Shown piece by piece: positions 45,582-54,321 of a stretch of 64,000 nucleotides of DNA. Positions within the stretch are counted from its first letter, which is position 1. Each line of letters begins with the position of its first letter. Location: positions 1,116,001-1,180,000 of the forward strand of contig NZ_FQZZ01000001.1 in the NCBI RefSeq assembly GCF_900142185.1. Direction: 5' to 3'. This DNA is from Lutimaribacter pacificus. GTDB taxonomy: Bacteria; Pseudomonadota; Alphaproteobacteria; Rhodobacterales; Rhodobacteraceae. Both the position numbers and the translations under genes were made by a program. The notes below the pieces were generated by a model, which saw only the letters and a program-made list of their open reading frames with translations, made no database searches and had not been told where the DNA came from.

Positions 45582-47396
45582 TTAATCTTCGGACCACCAG
45601 ACATCGGGCATCCAGCCGATCCTGTCGCCATATATCGGCGTATTTTCGGGAAATTTCAAGTTTTTGGCATGGGCCACGCGGTCGGTCAGGGTGGTCCAGA
45701 TCGGGATGACGAAGCGCCCCGCCATCAGCACCCGGTCCAGCGCGCGGGCGGCGGCGGTGAAATCCTCGGGGGTTTCGGCGTTCAGCAGCGCGTCGATCAT
45801 CGCGTCCACCGCCGCGCTTTGCACGCCCATCAGGTTGCGGGTGCCGTTGCGGTCGGCGCCTTCCGAGCCCCAGTAAAGCCGCTGCTCGGTGCCGGGGCTG
45901 AGCGACAGGTCGCGCCGGAAGGTCATGATGTCGAAATCGGCCGCGGCCTCGCGCTCGGTGAACTGGGCGTTGTCGATGCTGCGGACGGTCAGCGCGATGC
46001 CCAGCCGCTCCAGCGCGCGGGTATAGATCTGCAGAACCGATTCCATCCGCTTGTCGCCCTGGCGCAGCACCGCCTCGATCTGGAACGGCTGGCCCTCGGC
46101 GTTGCGCAGCACGCCCTGCTCTACGCTCCATCCGGCCTGCGCCAGCAGATCGACCGCCCGGCGCAGGTCGCCCCGGTTGCGCGGCGCGCTGTCGCCTTCG
46201 GGCAGGGCATAGCCCTCGATCGCGCCGGGTGGCAGCGTATCGGCGAAGGGGGCCAGCAGCGCGCGCACCCGGCCGCTGGCCGGGCCGGGGCGCATGGCCA
46301 GGTCGGAATTGGCGAAATAGGAGGTGATGCGCGGCTGCCGCCCGCCGGTCACGGTGCCGTTGATATAGGGAAAGTTGAACGCCAGGATCAGCGCCTCGCG
46401 CACGCGCCAGTCGGCCAGGTGCGGGCGGCGGGTGTTCATCACGAAGCCGGTCATGCCGGTGGGGCGGTCGTGGCGGATTTCCGACAGCACGATCCGGCCC
46501 GATTGCACGGCGGGAAAATCGTATTGCGTGGCCCATTTGTCGGCGTTGGTTTCGCGGTAGAAATTGAGGACACCGGCCTTGAACGCCTCGAACATGACGT
46601 TCTCGTCGCCGAAGAACTCGATGCGGATCTCATCGAGATTGGCGATGCCGCGCCGGATCGGCAGGTCGTTGCCCCAGTAATCGGGGTCGCGCGTCAGCGT
46701 GACGTGGCGGCCCGCCTCGTACCCGGTGACGACATAGGGCGCGGTGCCGATGGGAATGTCGCGGATCGTGCCGGCGGTGAAATCGCGCCCCTCCCATTGC
46801 GCCTTTTTCAGGATCGGGCGCAGCCCGGCGATCAGCGCCAGTTCGCGGTTGTCGCCCTCGAATGTCAGGCGCAGGCTGCGCGGGCCGGTCTGTTCGATGC
46901 TTTCGACCTGCGTCCAGAACGGAAGGTAGCGGGGGTGGCCCACCGTGCCCAATGTCTCGTAGGACCAGATCACGTCCTCGACCGTGACCGGGCTGCCATC
47001 CGAGAATCGCGCCTGCGGGCGCAGCGTGAATTCGACCCAGGACCGGTCCGGCGCGACCTCGACCGATTCGGCCAGAAGGCCGTAAAGCGCAAAGGGTTCG
47101 TCCCAGTTTCGCGTCATCAGCGATTCATAGGCATAAAACCGCAACTGCCACGGGACCGTGCCCTTGCGCAGGAACGGGTTGAGCGAATCGAAGCCCCCGG
47201 TATTGCCCTCGACCAGCCTCCCGCCACGGGGCGCGTCGGGGTTGGCATAGGGCAGGGACACAAAATCCGGTGGTAGCTGCGGCTCGCCATACATAGCGAT
47301 GCCATGGCGCGGTTCGGCGATTCCCGCCACGGCCTGAAAAACAAAGGCCGCAACGGCGGTGACGACCAGGGATTTACGGAAAAATATAGACCGCAT
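45582..47396 (-). CDS. YejA-like family 5 solute-binding protein
   Basis: 604 residues from ATG 47396, which starts directly at a signal peptide (MRSIFFRKSLVVTAVAAF). SBP_bac_5 fold: GFDSLNPFLRKG near the N-terminus, a YLPFWTQVESI region, and RPTGMTGFVMNTRRPHLADWRVREAL in the middle. It resembles YejA, the binding protein for oligopeptides/microcin C uptake. No permease or ATPase genes are adjacent; instead an entericidin gene follows. The transporter core may be elsewhere. Confidence 0.88.
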   Translation of the reverse strand: MRSIFFRKSLVVTAVAAFVFQAVAGIAEPRHGIAMYGEPQLPPDFVSLPYANPDAPRGGRLVEGNTGGFDSLNPFLRKGTVPWQLRFYAYESLMTRNWDEPFALYGLLAESVEVAPDRSWVEFTLRPQARFSDGSPVTVEDVIWSYETLGTVGHPRYLPFWTQVESIEQTGPRSLRLTFEGDNRELALIAGLRPILKKAQWEGRDFTAGTIRDIPIGTAPYVVTGYEAGRHVTLTRDPDYWGNDLPIRRGIANLDEIRIEFFGDENVMFEAFKAGVLNFYRETNADKWATQYDFPAVQSGRIVLSEIRHDRPTGMTGFVMNTRRPHLADWRVREALILAFNFPYINGTVTGGRQPRITSYFANSDLAMRPGPASGRVRALLAPFADTLPPGAIEGYALPEGDSAPRNRGDLRRAVDLLAQAGWSVEQGVLRNAEGQPFQIEAVLRQGDKRMESVLQIYTRALERLGIALTVRSIDNAQFTEREAAADFDIMTFRRDLSLSPGTEQRLYWGSEGADRNGTRNLMGVQSAAVDAMIDALLNAETPEDFTAAARALDRVLMAGRFVIPIWTTLTDRVAHAKNLKFPENTPIYGDRIGWMPDVWWSED

Positions 47397-47437
47397 TTCT
47401 GCAACAATCCTGCTCTGCCTTTGTTTTCTTGAGGCGG

Positions 47438-47466
47438 AACGTAGCGGTGGATTCATTGCTTTTCAA
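47438..47466 (-). promoter_or_regulatory. Possible promoter of the YejA-like gene
   Basis: On the minus strand TTGAAA (47466-47461), 17 nt, TACGTT (47443-47438). It lies back-to-back with the rightward small-RNA promoter, -35 boxes ten bases apart. Confidence 0.4.
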
Positions 47467-47475
47467 ACTTTTAGC

Positions 47476-47504
47476 TTGGAGTCGCGTGTTGGATTGCTTA
47501 TAAA
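47476..47504 (+). promoter_or_regulatory. Promoter of candidate small RNA
   Basis: TTGGAG (47476-47481), exactly 17 nt, TATAAA (47499-47504). A good sigma-70 match (-10 five of six). Expected start near 47511. Confidence 0.7.
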
Positions 47505-47510
47505 GAGGGC

Positions 47511-47587
47511 ACTGCTCGATAGGTTTCTTGCCTGTATGAAACCTGCCTCAATAACTGAACGCCGGCCTTGTGCCGGCGTTTTTTTTT
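47511..47587 (+). ncRNA. Candidate small RNA (~77 nt)
   Basis: Defined by the promoter ending at 47504 and the strong terminator ending at 47587. The 5' part folds as AGGTTTC (47521-47527) / GAAACCT (47538-47544) with a 10-nt loop; a single-stranded stretch GCCTCAATAACTG leads to the terminator. No open frame with a ribosome site fits inside. It lies between the divergent YejA-like and hydroxybutyrate dehydrogenase genes. I do not recognise it as a named Rhodobacter small RNA. It could instead be an attenuated leader of the downstream gene, whose start is 82 nt beyond the terminator. Confidence 0.6.
47558..47587 (+). terminator. Intrinsic terminator of the small RNA
   Basis: AACGCCGGC (47558-47566) / GCCGGCGTT (47572-47580), loop CTTGT, with nine T from 47579. 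The strongest intrinsic terminator in the window. Confidence 0.9.
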
Positions 47588-47668
47588 GTGTGCCCGCTGG
47601 CGGGGTCTTGGTTCCTTTTGCAGATGCAGAATGTCAGGATGGCGGGGAAACCAGACAAGGAGCCATCC

Positions 47669-48442
47669 ATGAGCTTTGCAGGAAAGACCGCCATCGTCAC
47701 CGGATCGAATTCCGGGATCGGGCTGGGCGTTGCCCGGGAACTGGCCCGCGCGGGCGCGAACGTGGTGCTGAATTCCTTTACCGACCGGGACGAGGATCAC
47801 AAGCTGGCCGCCGGCCTGGCGGCCGAATTCGGCGTGACCGCGCGCTATATCGCGGCCGACATGTCCGACCCCGACGCCTGCCGCGCGCTGATCGCGCAGG
47901 CCGGGGCCTGCGATATCCTCGTGAACAACGCAGGCATCCAGCATGTCAGCCCGATCGAGGATTTCCCGGTGGCGAAATGGGATGCGATCATCGCGATCAA
48001 CATGTCCTCGGCCTTTCACTGCACCGCCGCCGCGCTGCCGGTGATGCGCAAGGCGGGCTGGGGCAGGGTGGTCAATATCGCCTCGGCGCACGGACTGACG
48101 GCCTCGCCCTACAAATCGGCCTATGTGGCGGCCAAGCACGGGGTTGTGGGGCTGACCAAGGTCACCGCGCTGGAAACCGCGCAGGAGGATATCACCTGCA
48201 ACGCGATCTGCCCCGGCTACGTGAAAACCCCGCTGGTCGAGGCGCAGATTCCCGACACGGCCGCGAAATACGGCATGACCGAGGAAGAGGCGGTGCAGAA
48301 GGTGATTCTGGAGCGCCAGCCGTCCAAGCAATTCGCCACCGTCGAACAGATCGGCGGCACCGCGGTATTCCTGTGCTCGCCCGCCGCCGACCAGATCACC
48401 GGCACGACGATCAGCGTGGACGGCGGCTGGACCGCGCTGTGA
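47669..48442 (+). CDS. bdhA: 3-hydroxybutyrate dehydrogenase
   Basis: 257 residues from ATG 47669 (AAGGAG upstream). SDR motifs: TGSNSGIGLGVA for NAD binding, NNAGIQHVSPIEDFP, Ser and YxxxK in ASPYKSAYVAAKHGV, and the QFATVEQIGG end typical of PHB-type D-3-hydroxybutyrate dehydrogenases. It oxidises 3-hydroxybutyrate, the monomer released from PHB, to acetoacetate. That product could feed a CoA-transferase like the one at 17-18 kb. Confidence 0.93.
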   Translation: MSFAGKTAIVTGSNSGIGLGVARELARAGANVVLNSFTDRDEDHKLAAGLAAEFGVTARYIAADMSDPDACRALIAQAGACDILVNNAGIQHVSPIEDFPVAKWDAIIAINMSSAFHCTAAALPVMRKAGWGRVVNIASAHGLTASPYKSAYVAAKHGVVGLTKVTALETAQEDITCNAICPGYVKTPLVEAQIPDTAAKYGMTEEEAVQKVILERQPSKQFATVEQIGGTAVFLCSPAADQITGTTISVDGGWTAL

Positions 48443-48500
48443 TCCGGGAGGGCGCGGTGTCACCGCCGCGCCCTTACACGACAGTCGAGTGATGCACCTT

Positions 48501-48665
48501 GCCCGGAACAGCCGCGCAGCGGCCCGGGCATCGCACGGCCGCCCCCCGGCCGGGCGATTGGCTGCCGCAAGCACTCCGCTTTGAGGGAGGATGTGGCGGC
48601 ACGATAAACTGCCAAATCCCGACCGTCGGATCGCCCGACCGCGGCCGTGCGATGCCCTCTGTTGC
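48501..48665 (+). repeat. Dispersed intergenic repeat, full copy 2
   Basis: 165 nt. Outer arms GGGCATCGCACGGCCG (48526-48541) and CGGCCGTGCGATGCCC (48642-48657) are perfectly complementary; inner arms CGGGCGAT (48551-48558) / ATCGCCCG (48630-48637) extend the stem. The left end carries the same small GC hairpin as copy 1. Between the convergent bdhA and FAD oxidoreductase genes. Confidence 0.88.
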
Positions 48666-48673
48666 GAATGCGG

Positions 48674-50317
48674 TTACTGCGCCGGCACCGCCACGGGCGT
48701 TGCGGCGAACAGGCCCGCCCGGTCGAAGAAATCCGCGATCTGGCGCTCTGCCACCTCGTTGCCCGACAGGGTGCGGCCCGCATCGACATAGGTCATGCGC
48801 TGCACCGTACCCGCGCCCGCGTCCTTGGCCCCCGGCGCGCGCCAGTCGCTGTCGAGGTGGTCGGACAGATGCGCCTGCGCCAGCACCTCGCCGTCGCGCA
48901 CCAGCCGCAGCACCGGGTGGATGAACGGGTCGGCGGCGTCCCCGTCGGTGGTGTGGGCACGCTTCACATGCATCGGGTCGGGGCCGAAATTGCCGAATTC
49001 CAGAGTCACGCGCAGCACCGTGCGGCCCCGGAACTCCGGCGCCTCATCGGCCCAGTGCATCGGCACGTCGGTGTAATGCGCCCCGGCCTCCGGCCCGTCC
49101 AGCACGATGACATCCCCCAGGAACGAGGGTTGCAGGAACATGCCCGAGGCGGTGCTGATACGGTCGATCAGCAGCCCGCCCAGCGCCGGCCGGTCCAGCG
49201 GCGCGGTGCCGTGCGGATAGGGCTGGCCGGTCACGCGGCCCGCCACGAACTCGGCCAGACATTTCACGTTGTGGCGGAACCCGTGCACGAAACCCGACAT
49301 GGTCTTCTTGAAATCGCGGCATTGCATGATGGTGCCGGCAAAGAACAGGCCCGGCGCGGCCTCGCTTTCCCATTCGGCGGTCATCGCCGGAAACTTGCCC
49401 ATGTGGCGCATCTCGGGGCGGATCGCCGGGTCGAGGATCGAGTCGTCGAAACGGAAGCCGGTGCAGGCGATGACGTGATCGTAATGCAGCACGATCTCAT
49501 GCCCTTCGGCGGCGCTCATGGCGACATGGAGCGTCAGCCCGTCGCCCTCTTTTTCAATCCGGGTCACGGCGCCGTCCACCACGGCGTTTTGCGATTTCAG
49601 CTGGTAGGTATCGAGGAAATTGTTGTTCACCGCCCGCAGGTTGCCGACGAAATGCGTGTTCCACGCGAATTTCACCGGGTTGGGGCTGACGACATGGATC
49701 GCCTGCGCCTCTTCGATCAGCGACTCGGCGGTCTCGAAGGCCGAATTGCCCTTGCCCAGGATCGCCACGCGCTTATCGCGGAACCGCTCGGGCGTCGGGT
49801 CGAAATCGTGATATTGCTCGGCCAGGCCGATCCCTTCGATATCCGCGTGCCAGGGGCGCGAGACGCCGGTGGCCACGATCACCGTGCGGGCGTGATGCGT
49901 CGCGCCATCGCCGGTTTCCACCGTGAACAGCTCACCCTCTTTCCCGATCCGCGTGACCTCGACCCCGCAGCTGATCCGGTCGGCGAACCTTTCGGCAAAG
50001 GCATCGAGATAGCCCACGTAATCGTCGGCATCGGGGAAATAGCGGCGGCTGACATCGGTGAACATCTGCCCCTCGTCGTTCAGCAGGCTGTTCCAGTCGA
50101 AGCGCAGCTTCGTATCGGGGTTGCTGAGGCCGGTATGCACCTTGTTGATGGAAATCAGCATCCGGTGGCGCGGGAACCGGCGAAAGAACTGCCCGACCGC
50201 GCCCCGTTCGAGGATACGGAAACTGATGCCCTTCCTGTCCAGGAAATAGGCCGCCTGCAGCCCGGCGGGCCCGGCGCCGATGATAAGGCAGTCGGTGACG
50301 TGATTTGCTGTTTCCAT
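48674..50317 (-). CDS. FAD/NAD(P)-dependent oxidoreductase
   Basis: 547 residues. FAD-binding GAGPAGLQAAYFLDRKG at the N-terminus, ATGVSRPW, a second nucleotide-binding motif GKGNSAFETAESLIEEA near residue 190, and GTIMQCRDFKKTMSGFVHGFRH later. The order matches flavin-containing monooxygenase-like or TrxB-like proteins; substrate unknown. The C-terminal ~130 residues (RGRTVLRVTLEFGNFG onward) look like an added beta-rich domain. Leftward single gene, divergent from patatin. Confidence 0.82.
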   Translation of the reverse strand: METANHVTDCLIIGAGPAGLQAAYFLDRKGISFRILERGAVGQFFRRFPRHRMLISINKVHTGLSNPDTKLRFDWNSLLNDEGQMFTDVSRRYFPDADDYVGYLDAFAERFADRISCGVEVTRIGKEGELFTVETGDGATHHARTVIVATGVSRPWHADIEGIGLAEQYHDFDPTPERFRDKRVAILGKGNSAFETAESLIEEAQAIHVVSPNPVKFAWNTHFVGNLRAVNNNFLDTYQLKSQNAVVDGAVTRIEKEGDGLTLHVAMSAAEGHEIVLHYDHVIACTGFRFDDSILDPAIRPEMRHMGKFPAMTAEWESEAAPGLFFAGTIMQCRDFKKTMSGFVHGFRHNVKCLAEFVAGRVTGQPYPHGTAPLDRPALGGLLIDRISTASGMFLQPSFLGDVIVLDGPEAGAHYTDVPMHWADEAPEFRGRTVLRVTLEFGNFGPDPMHVKRAHTTDGDAADPFIHPVLRLVRDGEVLAQAHLSDHLDSDWRAPGAKDAGAGTVQRMTYVDAGRTLSGNEVAERQIADFFDRAGLFAATPVAVPAQ

Positions 50318-50444
50318 GAATGTTCCCCAATGTCAGTTTGAACGCGGCGCGCAGATGGCCCGAGGATAAACAGCCAAGGCGCGCGTCGAAAAGGAAAAAT
50401 TCGCCCGAAAGGCGTGTTTGCCGGCGACAGGGGAAAAATTGGTT

Positions 50445-51485
50445 ATGAGCGATACGATCCGCATCAATCTGGCGCTGCAGGGCGGGGGGGCGCATGGCGC
50501 CTTTACCTGGGGTGTGCTCGACAGGCTTCTGGATGACGAGGATATCGAGGTTGCCGGCATCTCGGGCAGTTCCGCCGGGGCGATGAACGGCGCGGCGTTC
50601 AAGGCCGGCTGGCTGGAGGGCGGACGCGACGGGGCGCGGGCCAATCTCGAATGGCTGTGGCAGCAGCTGGGGGCGCAGCAGGACACGCCGATGATGCAAT
50701 GGATGATGGCCTTTGCGCCCTCGGCGGCGCTGCTGGGCCGGGCCTTCGAATATTCGATCGGCAGCGCGATGGCCGATGCCGCCTCGCGGTTTTCCTCGCC
50801 CTACGCGCTGGGGCCGTTTTACGACAACCCGCTGCGCAAGGTGGCCGAGCGGTTCCATTACGACACCGTCTGTGCCGCCGAGGGGCCGCGCCTGTTCATC
50901 GGCGCGACCAATGTGCAGACCGGCAAGATCCGCATCTTTTCCGGGGACGAGATCACGCCCGACGCGATCCTGGCCTCGGCCTGCCTGCCCACGATGTTCA
51001 AGGCGGTCGAGATCGAGAACCCGAAAACCGGCGAGACCGAGGCGTTCTGGGACGGCGGCTATACCGGCAATCCGGCCCTGTTTCCGCTGTTCGCCGCCGA
51101 TCTGCCGGACGATATCCTGATCGTCTGCATCAACCCGCAGGAACGTGCGGGCGTGCCGGTTTCGCCGCAGCAGATCCATAACCGGATCAACGAGATCAGC
51201 TTCAACAGCTCGCTCCTGCGCGAGTTGCGGGCCATTGCCTTTGTGAAAAGGCTCATCGCCGAGGGCAACCTGGGGCGCGGCCGCATGAAGGATGTGCTGG
51301 TGCACATGATCGCCGATGACGCGCTGATGACCGAATTGACGGCAAGCACCAAGCTGGCGCCGGGGCCGGTGTTGCTGAGCCGGCTCAAATCCGCGGGCAG
51401 GACGGCGGCGGATGCCTTCCTGGCGGCGCATAAATCCGATCTGGGCGCGCGCGGCACGGTCGACCTGCAGGCGATGTATGGCTGA
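50445..51485 (+). CDS. Patatin-like phospholipase
   Basis: 346 residues from ATG 50445. Oxyanion motif LQGGGAHGAF, catalytic Ser43 in SGSSAGAMNG, and Asp in FWDGGYTGNP, the full patatin Ser-Asp dyad. Such proteins hydrolyse lipids, and some depolymerise PHB. The nearby bdhA (2 kb upstream) makes a link to PHB turnover possible but not shown. Confidence 0.9.
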   Translation: MSDTIRINLALQGGGAHGAFTWGVLDRLLDDEDIEVAGISGSSAGAMNGAAFKAGWLEGGRDGARANLEWLWQQLGAQQDTPMMQWMMAFAPSAALLGRAFEYSIGSAMADAASRFSSPYALGPFYDNPLRKVAERFHYDTVCAAEGPRLFIGATNVQTGKIRIFSGDEITPDAILASACLPTMFKAVEIENPKTGETEAFWDGGYTGNPALFPLFAADLPDDILIVCINPQERAGVPVSPQQIHNRINEISFNSSLLRELRAIAFVKRLIAEGNLGRGRMKDVLVHMIADDALMTELTASTKLAPGPVLLSRLKSAGRTAADAFLAAHKSDLGARGTVDLQAMYG

Positions 51486-51540
51486 AGGCGGGGGCGATGG
51501 TCAGGGCATTTGCCCTTTTGGGGCATCTGCACGCTGGATT

Positions 51541-51580
51541 GGTTCGCCCGACCGCGGCCGTGCGGTGCCCTTCTGTTGCG
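51541..51580 (+). repeat. Dispersed repeat, partial copy 3 (right end)
   Basis: 40 nt matching the right end of the 165-nt repeat (TTCGCCCGACCGCGGCCGTG, then CGGTGCCCTTCTGTTGCG) with a few substitutions. The left part is absent. It lies between the convergent patatin and DUF502 genes. Confidence 0.75.
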
Positions 51581-51623
51581 AACCGCCCGTTCTTCGGCTC
51601 CTTTTCGTCATCGGATCAGCGGT

Positions 51624-52370
51624 TTACCCCTGTTTTGCCGGCTTCGTCGGGTCCTTGGGGTTGGGATAGACCAGCCCGGCCGAGATCACCAGCTTGGCGG
51701 CATCCTCGACCGTCATGTCCAGTTCGATCACGTCCTCCTGCGGAAAGAACAACAGGAAGCCGGATGTGGGGTTCGGCGTGGTCGGCACGAAGACCGACAA
51801 AAGCCCGCCCGAGGTTTCGGCCCGGCCCGCGATCTCGCCCCTGGCCGTGGTCGAGATGAATCCGATGGCCCATATCCCCTTGCGCGGATACTGGATCAGG
51901 CAGGCCTTTTCGAAACTGCTTTCGGATTGCGCGAACACGGTCTCGGCCAGTTGCTTGACCCCGTTATAGACCGATCTGACGACCGGCATCCGGTCGACCA
52001 GCCCTTCGGCCCAGCGGATCAGCGACCGCCCGATGAACCCCTTGGCCAGCCAGCCCACCACGATGGTGAACAGCAGAAAGATCACCACGCCGACGCCGCG
52101 GATATGCAGCTGCGTGTCGTCGCCCAGCCACCGGGCATAAAGCTCGTCGCCGATCAGCGCGCGCAGCACCACGTCGGGCTGATAGGCCTGCGGGATGAAG
52201 GGCAGCACGAAACTGTCGACCCAGCCGATCACCGTCCAGATCAGCCAGATCGTCAGCCCCACCGGCGCGATCACCACCAGCCCCGTCAGGAAGGACGAGC
52301 GCAGCCGCGCGAAAATGCCCGGCCTGCGCGGCGGGTCCGGGTGATCGTTGAATTCGAACGGGGTGTTCAT
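51624..52370 (-). CDS. DUF502 membrane protein
   Basis: 248 residues from ATG 52370. Two membrane segments (about 29-52 with FLTGLVVIAPVGLTIWLIW, and 94-113 with GVGVVIFLLFTIVVGWLA), followed by a soluble domain holding GFISTTARGE and SVFVPTTPNPTSGFLLFFP, the DUF502 signature. Function unknown. Leftward. Confidence 0.9.
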   Translation of the reverse strand: MNTPFEFNDHPDPPRRPGIFARLRSSFLTGLVVIAPVGLTIWLIWTVIGWVDSFVLPFIPQAYQPDVVLRALIGDELYARWLGDDTQLHIRGVGVVIFLLFTIVVGWLAKGFIGRSLIRWAEGLVDRMPVVRSVYNGVKQLAETVFAQSESSFEKACLIQYPRKGIWAIGFISTTARGEIAGRAETSGGLLSVFVPTTPNPTSGFLLFFPQEDVIELDMTVEDAAKLVISAGLVYPNPKDPTKPAKQG

Positions 52371-52451
52371 GACTGGCCCTGTGCCTCGCAAAACGCTTTG
52401 CGACATTTAGGCTTTAACGGGTCCGGCCACAATACGCAGCGGCAGGCGGGG

Positions 52452-53372
52452 TCAGGCGCGATCCCGTGCCGCGCCCAGTTCGCGGGCGATTTCCGCGCCC
52501 AGCCGCGCGTTGTTCAGCACCAGCGCGATATTGGCGGTCAGCGACCGCCCTTCGGTCAGCTCGAAGATACGTTGCAACAGGAAGGGCGTGACCGCCTTGC
52601 CGGCGATGCCCTGCGCTGCGGCCTCGGCCTGCGCCTGCGCGATGATCGGGGCCAGCGTGGCGGCCGGGATCTCGTCCTGCTGCGGGATCGGGTTGGCGAC
52701 AAGCTGGCCGCCGGTCAGCCCCAGCCCCGCCCGCATCCGGTGCGCCGCGGCGATATCGGCGGCGCTGTCGGCGCGCAGCGGCGCGGCCAGCCCCGCGTCG
52801 CGCGACCAGAAGGCCGGGAAGGCGTCCTGCCCGTAGGCCAGGACCGGCACGCCCAGCGTTTCCAGCACCTCAAGCGTCTTGGGCAGGTCGAGGATCGCCT
52901 TGGCCCCGGCGGCGACCACCGTGACCGGGGTGCGGGCCAGCTCGTGCAGGTCGGCGGAGATGTCGAACGTGTCTTCCGCGCCCTTGTGCACCCCGCCGAT
53001 CCCGCCGGTGGCGAAGACGGCGATTCCGGCCAGATGCGCGCCGATCATCGTGGCCGCCACGGTGGTGGCGCCGGTGCGGCCCTGCGCCATGCAGGCGGCG
53101 ATATCGGCGCGGCTGAGTTTCGCCACGTCTTCGGCCTGTGCCAGCGCGGTCAGTTGCCCATCGGTCAGCCCGGCGTAAAGCACCCCGTCGAGCACCGCGA
53201 CGGTGGCGGGCACGGCGCTGGCGGACCGCACGGTTTCCTCGACCAGCCGCGCGGTTTCCAGGTTCTGCGGCCAGGGCATCCCGTGGGTGATGATCGTGCT
53301 TTCCAGCGCGACGACGGGGCGGCCATCGGCCAGCGCCCCGGCGACCTCGGGCGAAAGGGTAGGGCGGATCAT
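52452..53372 (-). CDS. psuG: Pseudouridine-5'-phosphate glycosidase
   Basis: 306 residues, family length. ALESTIITHGMPWPQN at the N-terminus, ATTVAATMIGAHLAGI, FATGGIGGVHKGAEDTFD, and PVLAYGQDAFPAFW are PsuG signatures. It cleaves pseudouridine 5'-phosphate to uracil and ribose 5-phosphate in RNA salvage. Its ATG overlaps the TGA of psuK (ATGA). Confidence 0.95.
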   Translation of the reverse strand: MIRPTLSPEVAGALADGRPVVALESTIITHGMPWPQNLETARLVEETVRSASAVPATVAVLDGVLYAGLTDGQLTALAQAEDVAKLSRADIAACMAQGRTGATTVAATMIGAHLAGIAVFATGGIGGVHKGAEDTFDISADLHELARTPVTVVAAGAKAILDLPKTLEVLETLGVPVLAYGQDAFPAFWSRDAGLAAPLRADSAADIAAAHRMRAGLGLTGGQLVANPIPQQDEIPAATLAPIIAQAQAEAAAQGIAGKAVTPFLLQRIFELTEGRSLTANIALVLNNARLGAEIARELGAARDRA

Positions 53373-54265
53373 AGGCTCGTGTCTCCCGATACGTATTGCG
53401 CGGCGGTGTCCAGCGCGCGGGCCAGCGCCTGCGCGCGGTCGGCACCGTCGCGTTCGGCGGCGATATGGGCCGCCATGAAGGTATCGCCCGCGCCGGTGAC
53501 GCGGGTCACCAGCACCTCGGGCGGTTGCCGGCCGATCGTGGGCTGGCCCGCCGCCGCCTCGGCCGCGGGGTTGCCGCCATCGGTGACCAGCACCCGTTTC
53601 GCGCCGCGTGCCACCAGCGCCTCGGCCGCCGTGGCGCTGTCGGTAAAGCCGCGCTGCGCCAGCAGGCTTGCCTCTTCGAGGTTGACGTAAAGCACCGCGC
53701 GGGGATGGGTCAGGAACGGCAGCAGCCGCTCGGCCTTGCCGGGCGAGGCGGGCGCCACCCGCAGATCGGCCCGCGCCAGCGCCGGGTCGGTGGCGATACG
53801 CTCCAGCAGCATCTGCGTCAGGTTCCCGTCCAGCGCCACGGTGCCGGCAAAGGGCGCCTCCGCCGTACCCAGCCGCCCGTCGCTGAGCGGGCGCAGGATC
53901 TTGTCGCCCGCCGCCTCAAGCGAATGGGCGTCGGCGATGGCGGCGATCAGCCCGTTGGCGCCCTCGACCGCCATGTACCGGTCGGTCGGCAGGTCGTCCG
54001 ATCGGTAGAGATAGGCGGTTTCGAGGGTCAGCGCCGCGCAGGCGGCGACCAGTTCGTCGCCCTCGGCATCGCGGCCGACCGAGGACAGCAGCGCCGGGCG
54101 CAGGCCTGCGCGCGCCATCGCCATGGCGATGTTCAGCGCCACGCCCCCCGGCAGCCGCGTGATCCGGCCCGGCACGTCCGAGCCCGCGCGCATCGCGCTG
54201 GCGGAACGGCCGATCACGTCCCACAGGACGGAGCCGATGCAGAGGATATCGGGGCGGTCTGTCAT
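53369..54265 (-). CDS. psuK: PfkB-family kinase, probable pseudouridine kinase
   Basis: 298 residues from ATG 54265. PfkB signature with VTRVTGAGDTFMAAH near the C-terminus (catalytic Asp), and LPGGVALNIAMAMARAG at the N-terminus. Overlap with psuG makes pseudouridine the expected substrate: it yields pseudouridine 5'-phosphate for PsuG. Divergent from a SulP transporter. Confidence 0.9.
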   Translation of the reverse strand: MTDRPDILCIGSVLWDVIGRSASAMRAGSDVPGRITRLPGGVALNIAMAMARAGLRPALLSSVGRDAEGDELVAACAALTLETAYLYRSDDLPTDRYMAVEGANGLIAAIADAHSLEAAGDKILRPLSDGRLGTAEAPFAGTVALDGNLTQMLLERIATDPALARADLRVAPASPGKAERLLPFLTHPRAVLYVNLEEASLLAQRGFTDSATAAEALVARGAKRVLVTDGGNPAAEAAAGQPTIGRQPPEVLVTRVTGAGDTFMAAHIAAERDGADRAQALARALDTAAQYVSGDTSL

Positions 54266-54321
54266 GATCCCTTGATGCACGGGGCAGGCGCGGGCGGCAA
54301 GGGGGATCGGGCGGTGACCCT

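Noticed and set aside
47537-47680. Small coding frame starting inside the small RNA
   Set aside because: ATG at 47535-47537 has no ribosome site, runs through the terminator T-run, and yields a non-protein-like sequence out of frame with bdhA.
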